From assembly GCF_013423485.1 (NCBI RefSeq), contig NZ_JABFFR010000005.1, positions 248,001 through 312,000 of the forward strand: a DNA stretch of 64,000 bases. Reading direction: 5' to 3'. The position numbers and the translations under genes were made by a program. The notes beneath the pieces are model-generated. The model did not search any database, was not told the DNA's origin, and saw only the letters and a program-made list of their open reading frames with translations. Shown in pieces: positions 16,934 through 24,635 of the stretch (position 1 is its first letter; each line of letters starts with the position of its first letter). The DNA comes from Azospirillum oleiclasticum. GTDB lineage: Bacteria > Pseudomonadota > Alphaproteobacteria > Azospirillales > Azospirillaceae.

Positions 16934-18868
16934 TCACATCAGCGTGGTGGAATCGGAGACGCGGGACGCGAGCTGCGCCTGCGCCGCCAGCCGCACCGGG
17001 GCGTTGGCGGCGCCGTAGCCGCTGTAGGAACGGCGTTCCACGATCTCCACGCTGAAGCGTTCCTCGAAGGGCTCGGTGTAGGCGTGGAAGAATTCCGCCT
17101 CGCCCTCGCGGTCGTAGAGGATGCTGGCGGCGGCGAGCCGGTCCACGAACTCGTCCTCCAGCCCGAACTTGGCGGCCAGATCCTCGAAATAATTGGCGGG
17201 AATCGGCAGGAAGCGGGCGCCGCGGGCACGCAGCGCCGCCACCGTGCCGAAGATGTCGCCGGTGGCGAGCGCGATGTGCTGCACGCCCACGCCGCTGTAG
17301 GCGCTGACCGAGCGGGCGGTGGCGGTGTTGCGGCTCTGCGAGATGTTGAGCGGCAGCCGCACGCTGCCGTCCGGACTCTGCACCGCCTTGCTGCGCACCA
17401 GCCCGTGCGGGTCGGGCAGCACGAAGGTGGCGTCGGCCTCGAAGCCGAAGGCGGCCTTGAAGAACAGCACCCAGCTGTCGAACTGCCCGTCGGGCAGGGC
17501 CAGCGACACGTGGTCGATCCTGAGGTCGCCGGCCGCCGGCGGCGGCGGGGCGGCGGTCGTCACGAAGTCGGTGTCGTAGATGGTGGTGCCCTCGCGGTAC
17601 CGGTCCACGAGGTAGATCAGGCTGCCGTCCGGCGCGCGCACGGCGGGGATCAGCAGCTCGTTGGGACCGATCGGCCCCTCGAACGGCTTGCAGCGGTAGA
17701 GGCGGGCGCGGTTCAGCCCCTGGCTGGCCGCCTCCACATGGAAGGCCATGGCGCAGACCGACGGCCCGTGCAGTAGGTAGTAGGCCTGGGCGAAGGAGTC
17801 CGGCTCGGCGTTGACCAGCAGGTTCACCGCCCCCTGGCGGTAGAGCGTCACCCGCTTGGAGCGGTGCTGCCCGGCGACCGCGAAGCCCAGCGTCTCCAGC
17901 CAGGCACCCAGCCGCACCGCGCTGCCGTCGTCGGCGGCGAACTCGATGAACTCGAAGCCGTGGCAGGGGCTGGCGGCCGGCGGCGTGAACAGGTCGAGCG
18001 GACGCTGTGGCGCGGCCGTCGCCGGGGCGGGTGCGGCGTCGGCCTCCGCCGTCAGGCGGGCGCGGGTCCGCTCCTCCAGATAGAGCAGCGAGCGGGCGCC
18101 GTCGGCGGCGGACTGGCGGGCGCTCATGGCGCGCAGGTCGTCGTTGAACACCTCCAGCGACAGCGGCCCGCCATAGCCGCTCTTCAGGATCGGCGCCAGG
18201 AAGCCGGCAAGGTCGAACTCCCCCTGGCCGGGGTAGCAGCGGAAATGCCGGCTCCAAGGCAGCACGTCCATCGGCAGCTTGGGCGCGTCGGCCATCTGCA
18301 CGAAGAAGATGCGGTCGCCCGGCACCTCGGCCAGCCCCGACGGGTCGTCGCCCAGCGCCAGCGTGTGGAAGCTGTCCACCAGCAGCCCCAGGCTCGGCTG
18401 ATCCACCATCTGCACCAGCTTCCAGGCGTGCCCCCAGGTCTTCACATGGCGGCCCCAGGACAGCGCCTCGTAGCCGATGCGGATGCCGCGGCGGCCAGCG
18501 CGCTCGGCCACCGCCGCCAGATCCTCCGCCGCCGGCCCGTCCTCCAGGATCGTGTCCGCCGACACGTTGGAGCAGAGCAGCAGAAGGTTGACGCCCAGAT
18601 CCCCCATCACGTCGAACTTGCGCTCGGCGCGGTCGAGATTGCGGGCGAGGCGTTCGCGCGGCAGCCCCTCGAAATCGCGGAATGGCTGGTAGAGCGTGAT
18701 CTCCAGCCCGAGATCGGCGGCCATGCTGCGGACCTCGCGCGGGGAGCCGCCGTACCAGGTCAGGTCGCTCTCGAAGATCTCCACCCCGTCGAAGCGCGCC
18801 GCGGCGGCGGCCTGGAGCTTGTCGGGAAGGGTCCCGCTCAGGGACACGGTGGCGATGGAATGCAGCAT
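16934..18868 (-). CDS. quiC: 3-Dehydroshikimate dehydratase (QuiC1 type, fused to an HPPD-like domain)
   Basis: A 644-residue fusion. Residues 1-270 form a sugar-phosphate-isomerase-like TIM barrel with the metal ligands E134, D165, Q191 and E239, the same positions I recall for the Pseudomonas putida QuiC1 enzyme. Residues from about 300 form a 4-hydroxyphenylpyruvate-dioxygenase-like vicinal-oxygen-chelate part. It converts 3-dehydroshikimate to protocatechuate, joining quinate/shikimate breakdown to the beta-ketoadipate route. It is the last gene of an operon with a TRAP importer, a quinate/shikimate dehydrogenase and a dehydroquinate dehydratase, which fits this role exactly. Confidence 0.92.
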   Translation of the reverse strand: MLHSIATVSLSGTLPDKLQAAAAARFDGVEIFESDLTWYGGSPREVRSMAADLGLEITLYQPFRDFEGLPRERLARNLDRAERKFDVMGDLGVNLLLLCSNVSADTILEDGPAAEDLAAVAERAGRRGIRIGYEALSWGRHVKTWGHAWKLVQMVDQPSLGLLVDSFHTLALGDDPSGLAEVPGDRIFFVQMADAPKLPMDVLPWSRHFRCYPGQGEFDLAGFLAPILKSGYGGPLSLEVFNDDLRAMSARQSAADGARSLLYLEERTRARLTAEADAAPAPATAAPQRPLDLFTPPAASPCHGFEFIEFAADDGSAVRLGAWLETLGFAVAGQHRSKRVTLYRQGAVNLLVNAEPDSFAQAYYLLHGPSVCAMAFHVEAASQGLNRARLYRCKPFEGPIGPNELLIPAVRAPDGSLIYLVDRYREGTTIYDTDFVTTAAPPPPAAGDLRIDHVSLALPDGQFDSWVLFFKAAFGFEADATFVLPDPHGLVRSKAVQSPDGSVRLPLNISQSRNTATARSVSAYSGVGVQHIALATGDIFGTVAALRARGARFLPIPANYFEDLAAKFGLEDEFVDRLAAASILYDREGEAEFFHAYTEPFEERFSVEIVERRSYSGYGAANAPVRLAAQAQLASRVSDSTTLM

Positions 18869-18892
18869 GGCGTCACCTCGGGGAAAGGGCAG

Positions 18893-18936
18893 TCAGCCCG
18901 CGAACCATCGGGCTTTCAGCCCGCGAACCATCGGGC
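18893..18936. repeat. 21-base tandem duplication at the 3' end of dctM
   Basis: Two identical 21-base copies at 18893-18913 and 18916-18936, two bases apart. The second encodes the last residues and stop of the DctM protein (ARWFAG-stop); the first is an out-of-frame copy just past the stop. It looks like a recent slippage event with no coding effect. Confidence 0.85.
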
Positions 18937-20196
18937 CGGGACGGTCACCAGACCGGGGAACAGCACCAGCAGGAACAGCACGCCGAGCTGCGCCAGCATG
19001 AAGGGCCAGACGCCGCGGATCAAATCCTCCATCCGCAGCTTCGACACCCCGCACACCACGTTCAGCACCGTGCCGACCGGCGGCGTGATCAGGCCGATGG
19101 CGTTGTTGATGATGAACAGAACGCCGAAATAGACCGGATCGATGCCGGCCTCCTTCACCACCGGCACCAGCACCGGGGTGAGGATCAGGATGGTGGGCGT
19201 CATGTCCATGGCGGTGCCGACCACCACCACCAGCGCCATGATGGCGAGCAGCAGCAGCGTCGGGCTGTCCATCAGCGGCCGGAGCAGGTCGCTGACCATG
19301 CCCGGCAGGTCGGCGATGGTGATCAGCCAGGCCGACACCATGGCGGCGGCGACCAGGAACATCACCGCGGCGGTGGTCTTGGCGGCGGTGACGAACACCT
19401 CGTAGAGCTGCGTCACGTGCAGCTCGCGGTAGATCACCGTGGCCACGAACAGGGCGTAGACGGCGGCGACGACCGCGGCCTCGGTCGGCGTGACGACGCC
19501 CGCCTTCAGCCCGACGATGATGATCACCGGCAGCATCAGTGCCCACACGCCCTCGCGCAGGGCCGACAGGACCTCGGCCATGGAGCGGCGCGGCGGCGGG
19601 GTGATGTTCTCGCTCCGCGCCACCAGCCACCAGGTGAAGGCCAGCGCCAAGCCGAGCAGCAGGCCGGGGAAGATGCCCGCCAGGAACAGCTTGGTGATCG
19701 AGACGTTGCCGGCCACCCCGAAGATGACGAAGCCGATGGAGGGCGGGATGATCGGGGCGATGATGCCGGACGCGGCGATCAGCCCGCCGGATCGGGCCGG
19801 GTCGTGGCCGGCCTTCACCATCATCGGCACCAGCAGGGCGGCCAGCGCCGCCGCGTCCGCCACCGCCGAGCCGGACAGGCTGGCCAGGATGCAGGCGGCG
19901 AGGATGGCAACGAAGCCCAGCCCGCCCTTGACGTGCCCGACCAGTGTCAGGGCCAGATCGACGATGCGCTTGGACAGGCCGCCGGCGTTCATGATCTCGC
20001 CCGCCAGCAGGAAGAAGGGCACCGCCATCAGCGGGAAGCTGTCGGCGCCATTGATGACGTTCTGGGCGATGATCTGCGCGTCGAACAGGTCGAGGTGCAT
20101 CATCAGCGCCACGCCGCAGACCAGCAGCGCGAAGGCGATGGGCATGCCCAGCGCCATGGAGCCGAGAAGCGAGCCGAGGAAGATTGTGATGGTCAT
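18916..20196 (-). CDS. dctM: TRAP transporter large permease (DctM type)
   Basis: A 426-residue, about 12-helix membrane protein that forms the translocating subunit of a TRAP importer. Typical segments are GMPIAFALLVCGVALMMH near the N-terminus, PLMAVPFFLLAGEIMNAGG, SGSAVADAAALAALLVPMM and FIINNAIGLITPPVGTVLN. It is encoded directly after dctQ (15 bases) within the quinate/shikimate operon; the periplasmic receptor is encoded two genes upstream. Likely substrate quinate, shikimate or dehydroshikimate, inferred from the neighbours. Confidence 0.93.
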   Translation of the reverse strand: MTITIFLGSLLGSMALGMPIAFALLVCGVALMMHLDLFDAQIIAQNVINGADSFPLMAVPFFLLAGEIMNAGGLSKRIVDLALTLVGHVKGGLGFVAILAACILASLSGSAVADAAALAALLVPMMVKAGHDPARSGGLIAASGIIAPIIPPSIGFVIFGVAGNVSITKLFLAGIFPGLLLGLALAFTWWLVARSENITPPPRRSMAEVLSALREGVWALMLPVIIIVGLKAGVVTPTEAAVVAAVYALFVATVIYRELHVTQLYEVFVTAAKTTAAVMFLVAAAMVSAWLITIADLPGMVSDLLRPLMDSPTLLLLAIMALVVVVGTAMDMTPTILILTPVLVPVVKEAGIDPVYFGVLFIINNAIGLITPPVGTVLNVVCGVSKLRMEDLIRGVWPFMLAQLGVLFLLVLFPGLVTVPARWFAG

Positions 20197-20211
20197 GTCC
20201 GGGTCCTCTCC

Positions 20212-20817
20212 TCAGTGCCCGTTGCCGGCGCGGGTGCGCGGGGGGTGTTGCTGGGCGCCGGCCTCGGCGGCGAAGGCCGGGGAGGCGTGGGCGGGATCGA
20301 CGAGCTCCACATGCTCCTCGGATTCCTGGACCATCACCAGCTCGTCGCCCTTCAGCCGGCCGGTCACCACCTGCCACAGCGCGTGCAGCAGCAGCCCGGC
20401 GGCGGAGACGCCGAAGACCAGCCCGACCCCGTAGAACAGTCCCATGGAGTAGCCGACGGCGGGGGAGGCGACGTGCAGGTTGATCTGCGTCTGCAGCCAG
20501 CTTCCCTGGAGCAGGAGCCACGTCACGTACAGCATCAGCAGGTGCGAGACGACGAGGCAGACGCGGCGTCCACCGTCGGGCAACAGCCGCACCAGCATGT
20601 CGACGCCCAGGTGCCCGCGCTCGCGCATCACCACGATGGCGCCGAGGAAGCTGAGCCACACGAAGAGCAGCCGCGACAGCTCCTCCGACGCGGTGATGCC
20701 GGAATTGAAGACGTAACGCAGCACCACGTTGCCGAAGACCAGCACGCACATGCCCAGCAGGCACAGCGCGATCAGGATCTTCAGCAGCGTGAAGTAGGCG
20801 TCGGCGAGCTTCTTCAT
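20212..20817 (-). CDS. dctQ: TRAP transporter small permease (DctQ type)
   Basis: A 201-residue protein with four membrane helices and the DctQ motif SEELSRLLFVWLSFLGA. ATG at 20817 is preferred over an in-frame GTG at 20832 because GGAGGA stands seven bases before it and the protein then starts MKKLADAYFTLLK. It has an unusually long hydrophilic C-terminal tail (about residues 145-201) rich in acidic, alanine and histidine residues. Works with the large permease and the DctP receptor of the same operon. Confidence 0.9.
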   Translation of the reverse strand: MKKLADAYFTLLKILIALCLLGMCVLVFGNVVLRYVFNSGITASEELSRLLFVWLSFLGAIVVMRERGHLGVDMLVRLLPDGGRRVCLVVSHLLMLYVTWLLLQGSWLQTQINLHVASPAVGYSMGLFYGVGLVFGVSAAGLLLHALWQVVTGRLKGDELVMVQESEEHVELVDPAHASPAFAAEAGAQQHPPRTRAGNGH

Positions 20818-20886
20818 GGTCGTTTCCTCCACGGCCCCCGGCCAGGGGGTCGGATCAACCCGCGGCTCGCGGCCACGGGGACCGGA

Positions 20887-21750
20887 TCAGCGCGCACCCA
20901 TCGACGCGAAGTGGCGCAGCATGCGCTCGGCGTCGGGGGTGATGCCGGTGAACAGGCGGAAGGCTTCCACCGCCTGGAAGACCGCCATGCCGCCGCCGTC
21001 CAGTGTGCGGCAGCCGAGCGCGCGGGCTTCGCGCAGCAGCTCGGTCTCCAGCGGGAAATAGACGATCTCCGCCACCCAGTGGCGGGGGGCGAGAAGCTGC
21101 GCTGGCAGCGGCAGGCCGGGATACTTCGCCATGCCGGTGGGGGTGGCGTGGATCAGGCCGTCGGCCTCCGCCATGCTGGCGGGCAGGTCCAGCCCGGCGA
21201 CGGCGCGACCCTCGCCGAAATGGCGGTTCAGCGACCGCGCCAGCGCTTGGGCGCGCGCGGCGTCCACATCGAACAGGGCGAGCCGCTCCACCCCCAGCTT
21301 GAGGGCGGCGTGGGCGACCGCCGCACCGGCCCCGCCGGCGCCGAGCTGCACCACGCGGCCCAGCGGCGCACCGGGCAGGCCGCGGCGGAAGCTCTCGGCG
21401 AAGCCCCACCAGTCGGTGTTGTGGCCGATGGCTCCATCGGCGCCGAAGACCACGGTGTTGACCGCGCCGAGCGCGCGGGCGTCGTCGGACAACCCGTCCA
21501 GCAGCGGCACCACCGCCTGCTTGCAGGGGTGGGTGATGTTGAGGCCGGCGAAGCCCATCTCGCGGGCGGAGCGCAGCAGGTCCGGCAGCGCCTCGACCCC
21601 GCGGCCGAGCCGTTCCAGGTCGATGAGCTTGTAGACGCAGCGGATGCCCTGCTCGTCCGCCTCGCGCTCGTGCATGGCCGGCGTGCGCGACGCCTGGATG
21701 CCCGAGCCGATCAGGCCGACGACGAAGGAGCGCGGGTGCGCGCTGGACAT
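20887..21750 (-). CDS. NAD-type quinate/shikimate dehydrogenase (AroE/QsuD family)
   Basis: A 287-residue member of the shikimate dehydrogenase family. The substrate motif is SRTP (S21, T23) followed by AMHE rather than the SxSP of biosynthetic AroE, and the nucleotide fold GAGGAGAAVAHAAL ends in LFDVD, an acidic residue where NADP enzymes carry basic residues or serine/threonine. Both features are those of catabolic quinate/shikimate dehydrogenases such as Corynebacterium QsuD. The catalytic lysine (NITHPCKQ) and aspartate (HNTDWWGF) are present. It would oxidise quinate or shikimate to the 3-dehydro forms used by the neighbouring enzymes. Confidence 0.88.
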   Translation of the reverse strand: MSSAHPRSFVVGLIGSGIQASRTPAMHEREADEQGIRCVYKLIDLERLGRGVEALPDLLRSAREMGFAGLNITHPCKQAVVPLLDGLSDDARALGAVNTVVFGADGAIGHNTDWWGFAESFRRGLPGAPLGRVVQLGAGGAGAAVAHAALKLGVERLALFDVDAARAQALARSLNRHFGEGRAVAGLDLPASMAEADGLIHATPTGMAKYPGLPLPAQLLAPRHWVAEIVYFPLETELLREARALGCRTLDGGGMAVFQAVEAFRLFTGITPDAERMLRHFASMGAR

Positions 21751-21780
21751 GACGGGGGCTCCGGGAATGGTGGTTGGACT

Positions 21781-21918
21781 CCCTCGCCCGCCTCCGGCGG
21801 GATAGGGAAGGGGCCCGCGCACAGCGTGGGAAGGGTGAGGGCGAGGTCCCTCGAGAATCCTGGCCCTCACCCTCCCGCTGCGCGGGTCCCACCCTCTCCC
21901 GCCGGGGGCGGGAGAGGG
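21781..21918. repeat. Complete 138-base palindromic element, copy 1
   Basis: The element has a 12-base-arm hairpin at each end (21781-21807 and 21892-21918; the right one perfect), and the sequences between them are themselves about 30-base imperfect inverted arms around a 22-base centre. The whole unit has the same length and architecture as the copy at 49091-49228. It lies inside the quinate/shikimate operon between the receptor gene and the dehydrogenase gene, where it may form a stable mRNA fold. Confidence 0.8.
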
Positions 21919-21929
21919 TGATTGGCGGT

Positions 21930-22943
21930 TTACTTCCGCGCCTTCTCCAGCTCGGACTCCAGCAGCTTCACCAGCTCCGGGTTGGCGGCGGCGGCGTGCT
22001 TCTCGAACACCGGCTTGGCCTTGGCGCGCAGCTTGGCGGCCTCGTCGGCCGAGAAGGTGGTGACCTGCATGCCCTTGCTCTTGATCTCCGTCAGCGCCGC
22101 CTCGTCCTGGGCGCGCGAGGTCTGGCGCTGGAAGGCGCGCGCTTCGGCCGCGGCCTCCTGGATCACCTTGCGCTCGTCGTCGTTCAGCTTGTCCCAGGCC
22201 GGCTTGCCCATCAGCACGATCTGCGGGTTGTAGACGTGGCGGGTGACGGCCACGTGCTTCTGCACCTCGTAGAACTTGGCGCTGAGGATGTTGGCGTAGG
22301 GATTCTCCTGGCCGTCGACGGTGCCGGTCTCCAGCGCCGTGTAGACCTCGGGGTAGGGCATCGGCACGGCGTTGGCGCCCAGCGCGTTGAACAGGTCGAT
22401 CAGCACCGGCGTCTGCACCACGCGGATCTTCAGCCCGGCGATGTCGTCGGCCTTGGCGACGGCGCGGCGGTTGTTGGTGAGGTTGCGGAAGCCCAGCTCC
22501 CAATAGCCGAGTCCGACCAGCTTCATGTCCGGAAGCTGCTTGGCGAGCGCGTCGCCGAACGGGCCGTCCATCACCTTGTCGGCCTGCTGCGGGGTCTCGA
22601 ACAGGAAGGGCAGGTCGACCAGCGAGAAGTCCTTGGACTGGCCGGCGAGCAGCCCGACGTTCAACACCGTCAGCTCGACCGTGCCGCCCTGCAGCGCCGA
22701 CAGCGTCTGGAGGTCGCCGCCCAGCGTGCCGCCGGTGAACAGCCGCACGGTGATCTTGCCGCCGCTCTTCTGCGAGAGCAGCTCGGCGAACTTCTCCATG
22801 CCGGCGACCTGCGGGTGGCCCTTCTGGTTCTGCGCGGCGAATTTCAGGGTGTGGCTGCGGATCTCCGCCGCGGCGGGGCCGGAAGCCAGCAGGACGGCGG
22901 GCAGGGCGAGTGCCGCGAGGGACGTGGCGAAGCTGCGGAACAT
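21930..22943 (-). CDS. dctP: TRAP transporter periplasmic receptor (DctP type)
   Basis: A 337-residue solute-binding protein with a Sec signal ending in GPAAA, then the DctP fold: LKFAAQNQKGHPQVAGMEKF, the conserved arginine region GLKIRVVQTPV, and the GQENPYANILSAKFYEVQKH block. The arginine of this region normally binds a carboxylate, which suits quinate or shikimate. The receptor is encoded ahead of the permease genes in the operon and is separated from the next gene by a palindromic element, which could let it be made in excess. Confidence 0.93.
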   Translation of the reverse strand: MFRSFATSLAALALPAVLLASGPAAAEIRSHTLKFAAQNQKGHPQVAGMEKFAELLSQKSGGKITVRLFTGGTLGGDLQTLSALQGGTVELTVLNVGLLAGQSKDFSLVDLPFLFETPQQADKVMDGPFGDALAKQLPDMKLVGLGYWELGFRNLTNNRRAVAKADDIAGLKIRVVQTPVLIDLFNALGANAVPMPYPEVYTALETGTVDGQENPYANILSAKFYEVQKHVAVTRHVYNPQIVLMGKPAWDKLNDDERKVIQEAAAEARAFQRQTSRAQDEAALTEIKSKGMQVTTFSADEAAKLRAKAKPVFEKHAAAANPELVKLLESELEKARK

Positions 22944-22984
22944 CGGGTTTCCTCCTGTTTTCGGGGCTGTTTCGTGGACCGTGG

Positions 22985-23467
22985 TCAGCGGGTGGCCTCG
23001 CCCGTCAGGCGGGCGAGGCGTTGCAGGGCGAGCGGATAGCCCTGGGTGCCGAAGCCGGCGATGACGCCCGTGGCGACCGCCGAGACGTAGGAATGGTGCC
23101 GGAAGGGCTCCCGCTTGTGCACGTTGGAGATGTGCACCTCGAAGATCGGGAACTCGCAGGTGTTGAGCGCGTCGAGGATGGCGACGGAGGTGTGGGTGTA
23201 GGCGGCCGGGTTGATGACGATGCCGCAGGCCGTCTCGCGCGCCTCGTGGATCCAGTCGATGATCTGGTGCTCGGCATTGCTCTGGCGGAACACGATCTCC
23301 AGCCCCAGCTCGGCGCCGGTGCGGCGGCACTCCGCCTCCACGTCGGCCAGCGTCTCGTGGCCGTAGATGGCGGGCTGGCGCTTGCCCAGCAGGTTCAGGT
23401 TCGGTCCGTTCAGGACCCAGGCGGTGCGGCTCCTTCGGCCGCCCTCCGCGGGCGTTCCGGCATTCAT
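22985..23467 (-). CDS. aroQ: Type II 3-dehydroquinate dehydratase
   Basis: A 160-residue type II dehydroquinase. Motifs: [19 protein letters not shown] with catalytic tyrosine Y35, [34 protein letters not shown] and [18 protein letters not shown] with the general-acid histidine. It interconverts 3-dehydroquinate and 3-dehydroshikimate. As first gene of an operon with an importer and a dehydroshikimate dehydratase it is probably catabolic. The start at 23467 ([10 protein letters not shown]) is chosen because the sequence before it contains the promoter and operators. Confidence 0.93.
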   Translation of the reverse strand: MNAGTPAEGGRRSRTAWVLNGPNLNLLGKRQPAIYGHETLADVEAECRRTGAELGLEIVFRQSNAEHQIIDWIHEARETACGIVINPAAYTHTSVAILDALNTCEFPIFEVHISNVHKREPFRHHSYVSAVATGVIAGFGTQGYPLALQRLARLTGEATR

Positions 23468-23526
23468 CGTCTCAATCTCCCTCCACGCGTTTCCCGGATG
23501 GTTCCGGGCGCTTCCGGCAGGCCGAA

Positions 23527-23542
23527 CGTACCGGCCGGTGCG
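23527..23542. promoter_or_regulatory. Candidate repressor operator O1
   Basis: CGTACCGGCCGGTGCG, an imperfect palindrome with a perfect CACCGG/CCGGTG-type core, placed near the expected transcription start of the aroQ operon. It shares ACCGG and CGGTGCG elements with the second site at 23562-23575, centred 34 bases away. Probably bound by the divergent TetR-type regulator. Confidence 0.5.
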
Positions 23543-23556
23543 AACATTGAGGAGAA

Positions 23557-23583
23557 AATGTACGAACCGGTGCGTTCGGTCAA
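23557..23583 (-). promoter_or_regulatory. Candidate promoter of the quinate/shikimate operon with embedded operator O2
   Basis: On the minus strand TTGACC (23583-23578), a 15-base spacer and TACATT (23562-23557); CATTTT at 17 bases is an alternative -10. The spacer holds ACGAACCGGTGCGT (23562-23575), a palindrome with a single mismatched pair. A repressor bound there would block RNA polymerase directly, the usual design for TetR-controlled catabolic operons. Pattern-based assignment. Confidence 0.5.
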
Positions 23584-23721
23584 TAACTTTCTGCGGGACT
23601 GCTGATGATTCATTGGTCCAACCGCCCTGCAATCAAACCGCTCCGGGGCCAAACAAATTCTTGCAATGAACCGCAAACCCGTAGATTCATAAGTTCGACG
23701 CCAACCCGCGAAGCAGGACCG

Positions 23722-24609
23722 ATGGCACGCAAGCCGCAGTTCACCGACGAACTTATCCTGGCGGCCGGGGATCGGCTGGCGGCGGCGGGGGCGGAGGTCA
23801 ACAAGACCGCGCTGCGGCGGGCCGTGGGCGGCGGCAACCCGGCGCGGCTGTGGGAGGTCTGGCAGCGCCGCGGCAAGCCGCCGCGCGGAGCGGTACGGTC
23901 ACCGGTGGCGGCGCAGGCGGCGCTTCCGGTGTCCCGGCCGCCGGCCCCGCCGCGCGCCGCCGGGGAGCCGCGCAAGCGCGATCCGGAGCGCACCCGGCGC
24001 GACATCCTGGAGGCCGCCATCGCGGAGTTCGCGGACAAGGGGCTGAGCGGCGCGCGCGTCGACGCCATCGCGGCGCGCACGCGCACCACGAAGCGCTCGA
24101 TCTATTATTATTTCGGGAGCAAGGACGGGCTCTACATCGCGGTGCTGGAGGCGGTCTACGCCTCGATCCGCTCGGTCGAGCGCACCTTCTGCCTGACCAG
24201 CCTGGATCCGGTGGAGGCGATGCGCAAGCTGATCGGCTTCACCTTCGACTACCACAACGACCATCCCGACTTCAGCCGGCTGGTGGTGGTCGAGAACATC
24301 CACCACGCCCGCCACCTGAAACGGTCGAGCTCGATCCGCAACCTGAACGTCAGCGTGATCGACGACCTGCGGGAGGTGCTGCGGCGCGGGCGGGAGACGG
24401 GTCAGTTCACGCGCGACATCGATCCCGTCGACCTGCACATGATGATCAGCGCCTTCTGCTTCTTCCGCATGTCGAACCGCTACACCTTCTCCGCCATCTT
24501 CGACTGGGATTTGACCTCGGCCGCGGCGATGGCGAAGCACAAGGGGATCATCGCCGACATGATCCTGTCCTACCTGGCGAACGCCGACGCCGCGCCCCCG
24601 CTGCCCTGA
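23722..24609 (+). CDS. TetR-family regulator with an extra N-terminal KfrA-like DNA-binding domain
   Basis: A 295-residue protein. Residues 1-50 (FTDELILAAGDRLAAAG, then ALRRAVGGGNPARLWEVW) resemble the KfrA N-terminal helix-turn-helix known from plasmid proteins. A proline-rich linker follows to about residue 85, then a normal TetR DNA-binding domain (residues 90-140, VDAIAARTRTTKRSIYYYF) and a ligand domain with YHNDHPDFSRLVVVENIHHA. A typical TetR protein is about 200 residues. It is divergent from the quinate/shikimate operon and probably represses it until quinate, shikimate or an intermediate binds. The start ATG has AGCAGGA upstream. Confidence 0.85.
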   Translation: MARKPQFTDELILAAGDRLAAAGAEVNKTALRRAVGGGNPARLWEVWQRRGKPPRGAVRSPVAAQAALPVSRPPAPPRAAGEPRKRDPERTRRDILEAAIAEFADKGLSGARVDAIAARTRTTKRSIYYYFGSKDGLYIAVLEAVYASIRSVERTFCLTSLDPVEAMRKLIGFTFDYHNDHPDFSRLVVVENIHHARHLKRSSSIRNLNVSVIDDLREVLRRGRETGQFTRDIDPVDLHMMISAFCFFRMSNRYTFSAIFDWDLTSAAAMAKHKGIIADMILSYLANADAAPPLP

Positions 24610-24635
24610 AGCGGGGAGGCGGCGGCGGTGTCCGG

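Noticed and set aside
20887..22943. Receptor and dehydrogenase genes read as one fused frame through the 138-base element
   Set aside because: The same frame happens to stay open across the repeat, but the dehydrogenase has its own start at 21750, the receptor gene uses a different frame and ends at 21930, and the joined segment is repeat sequence.
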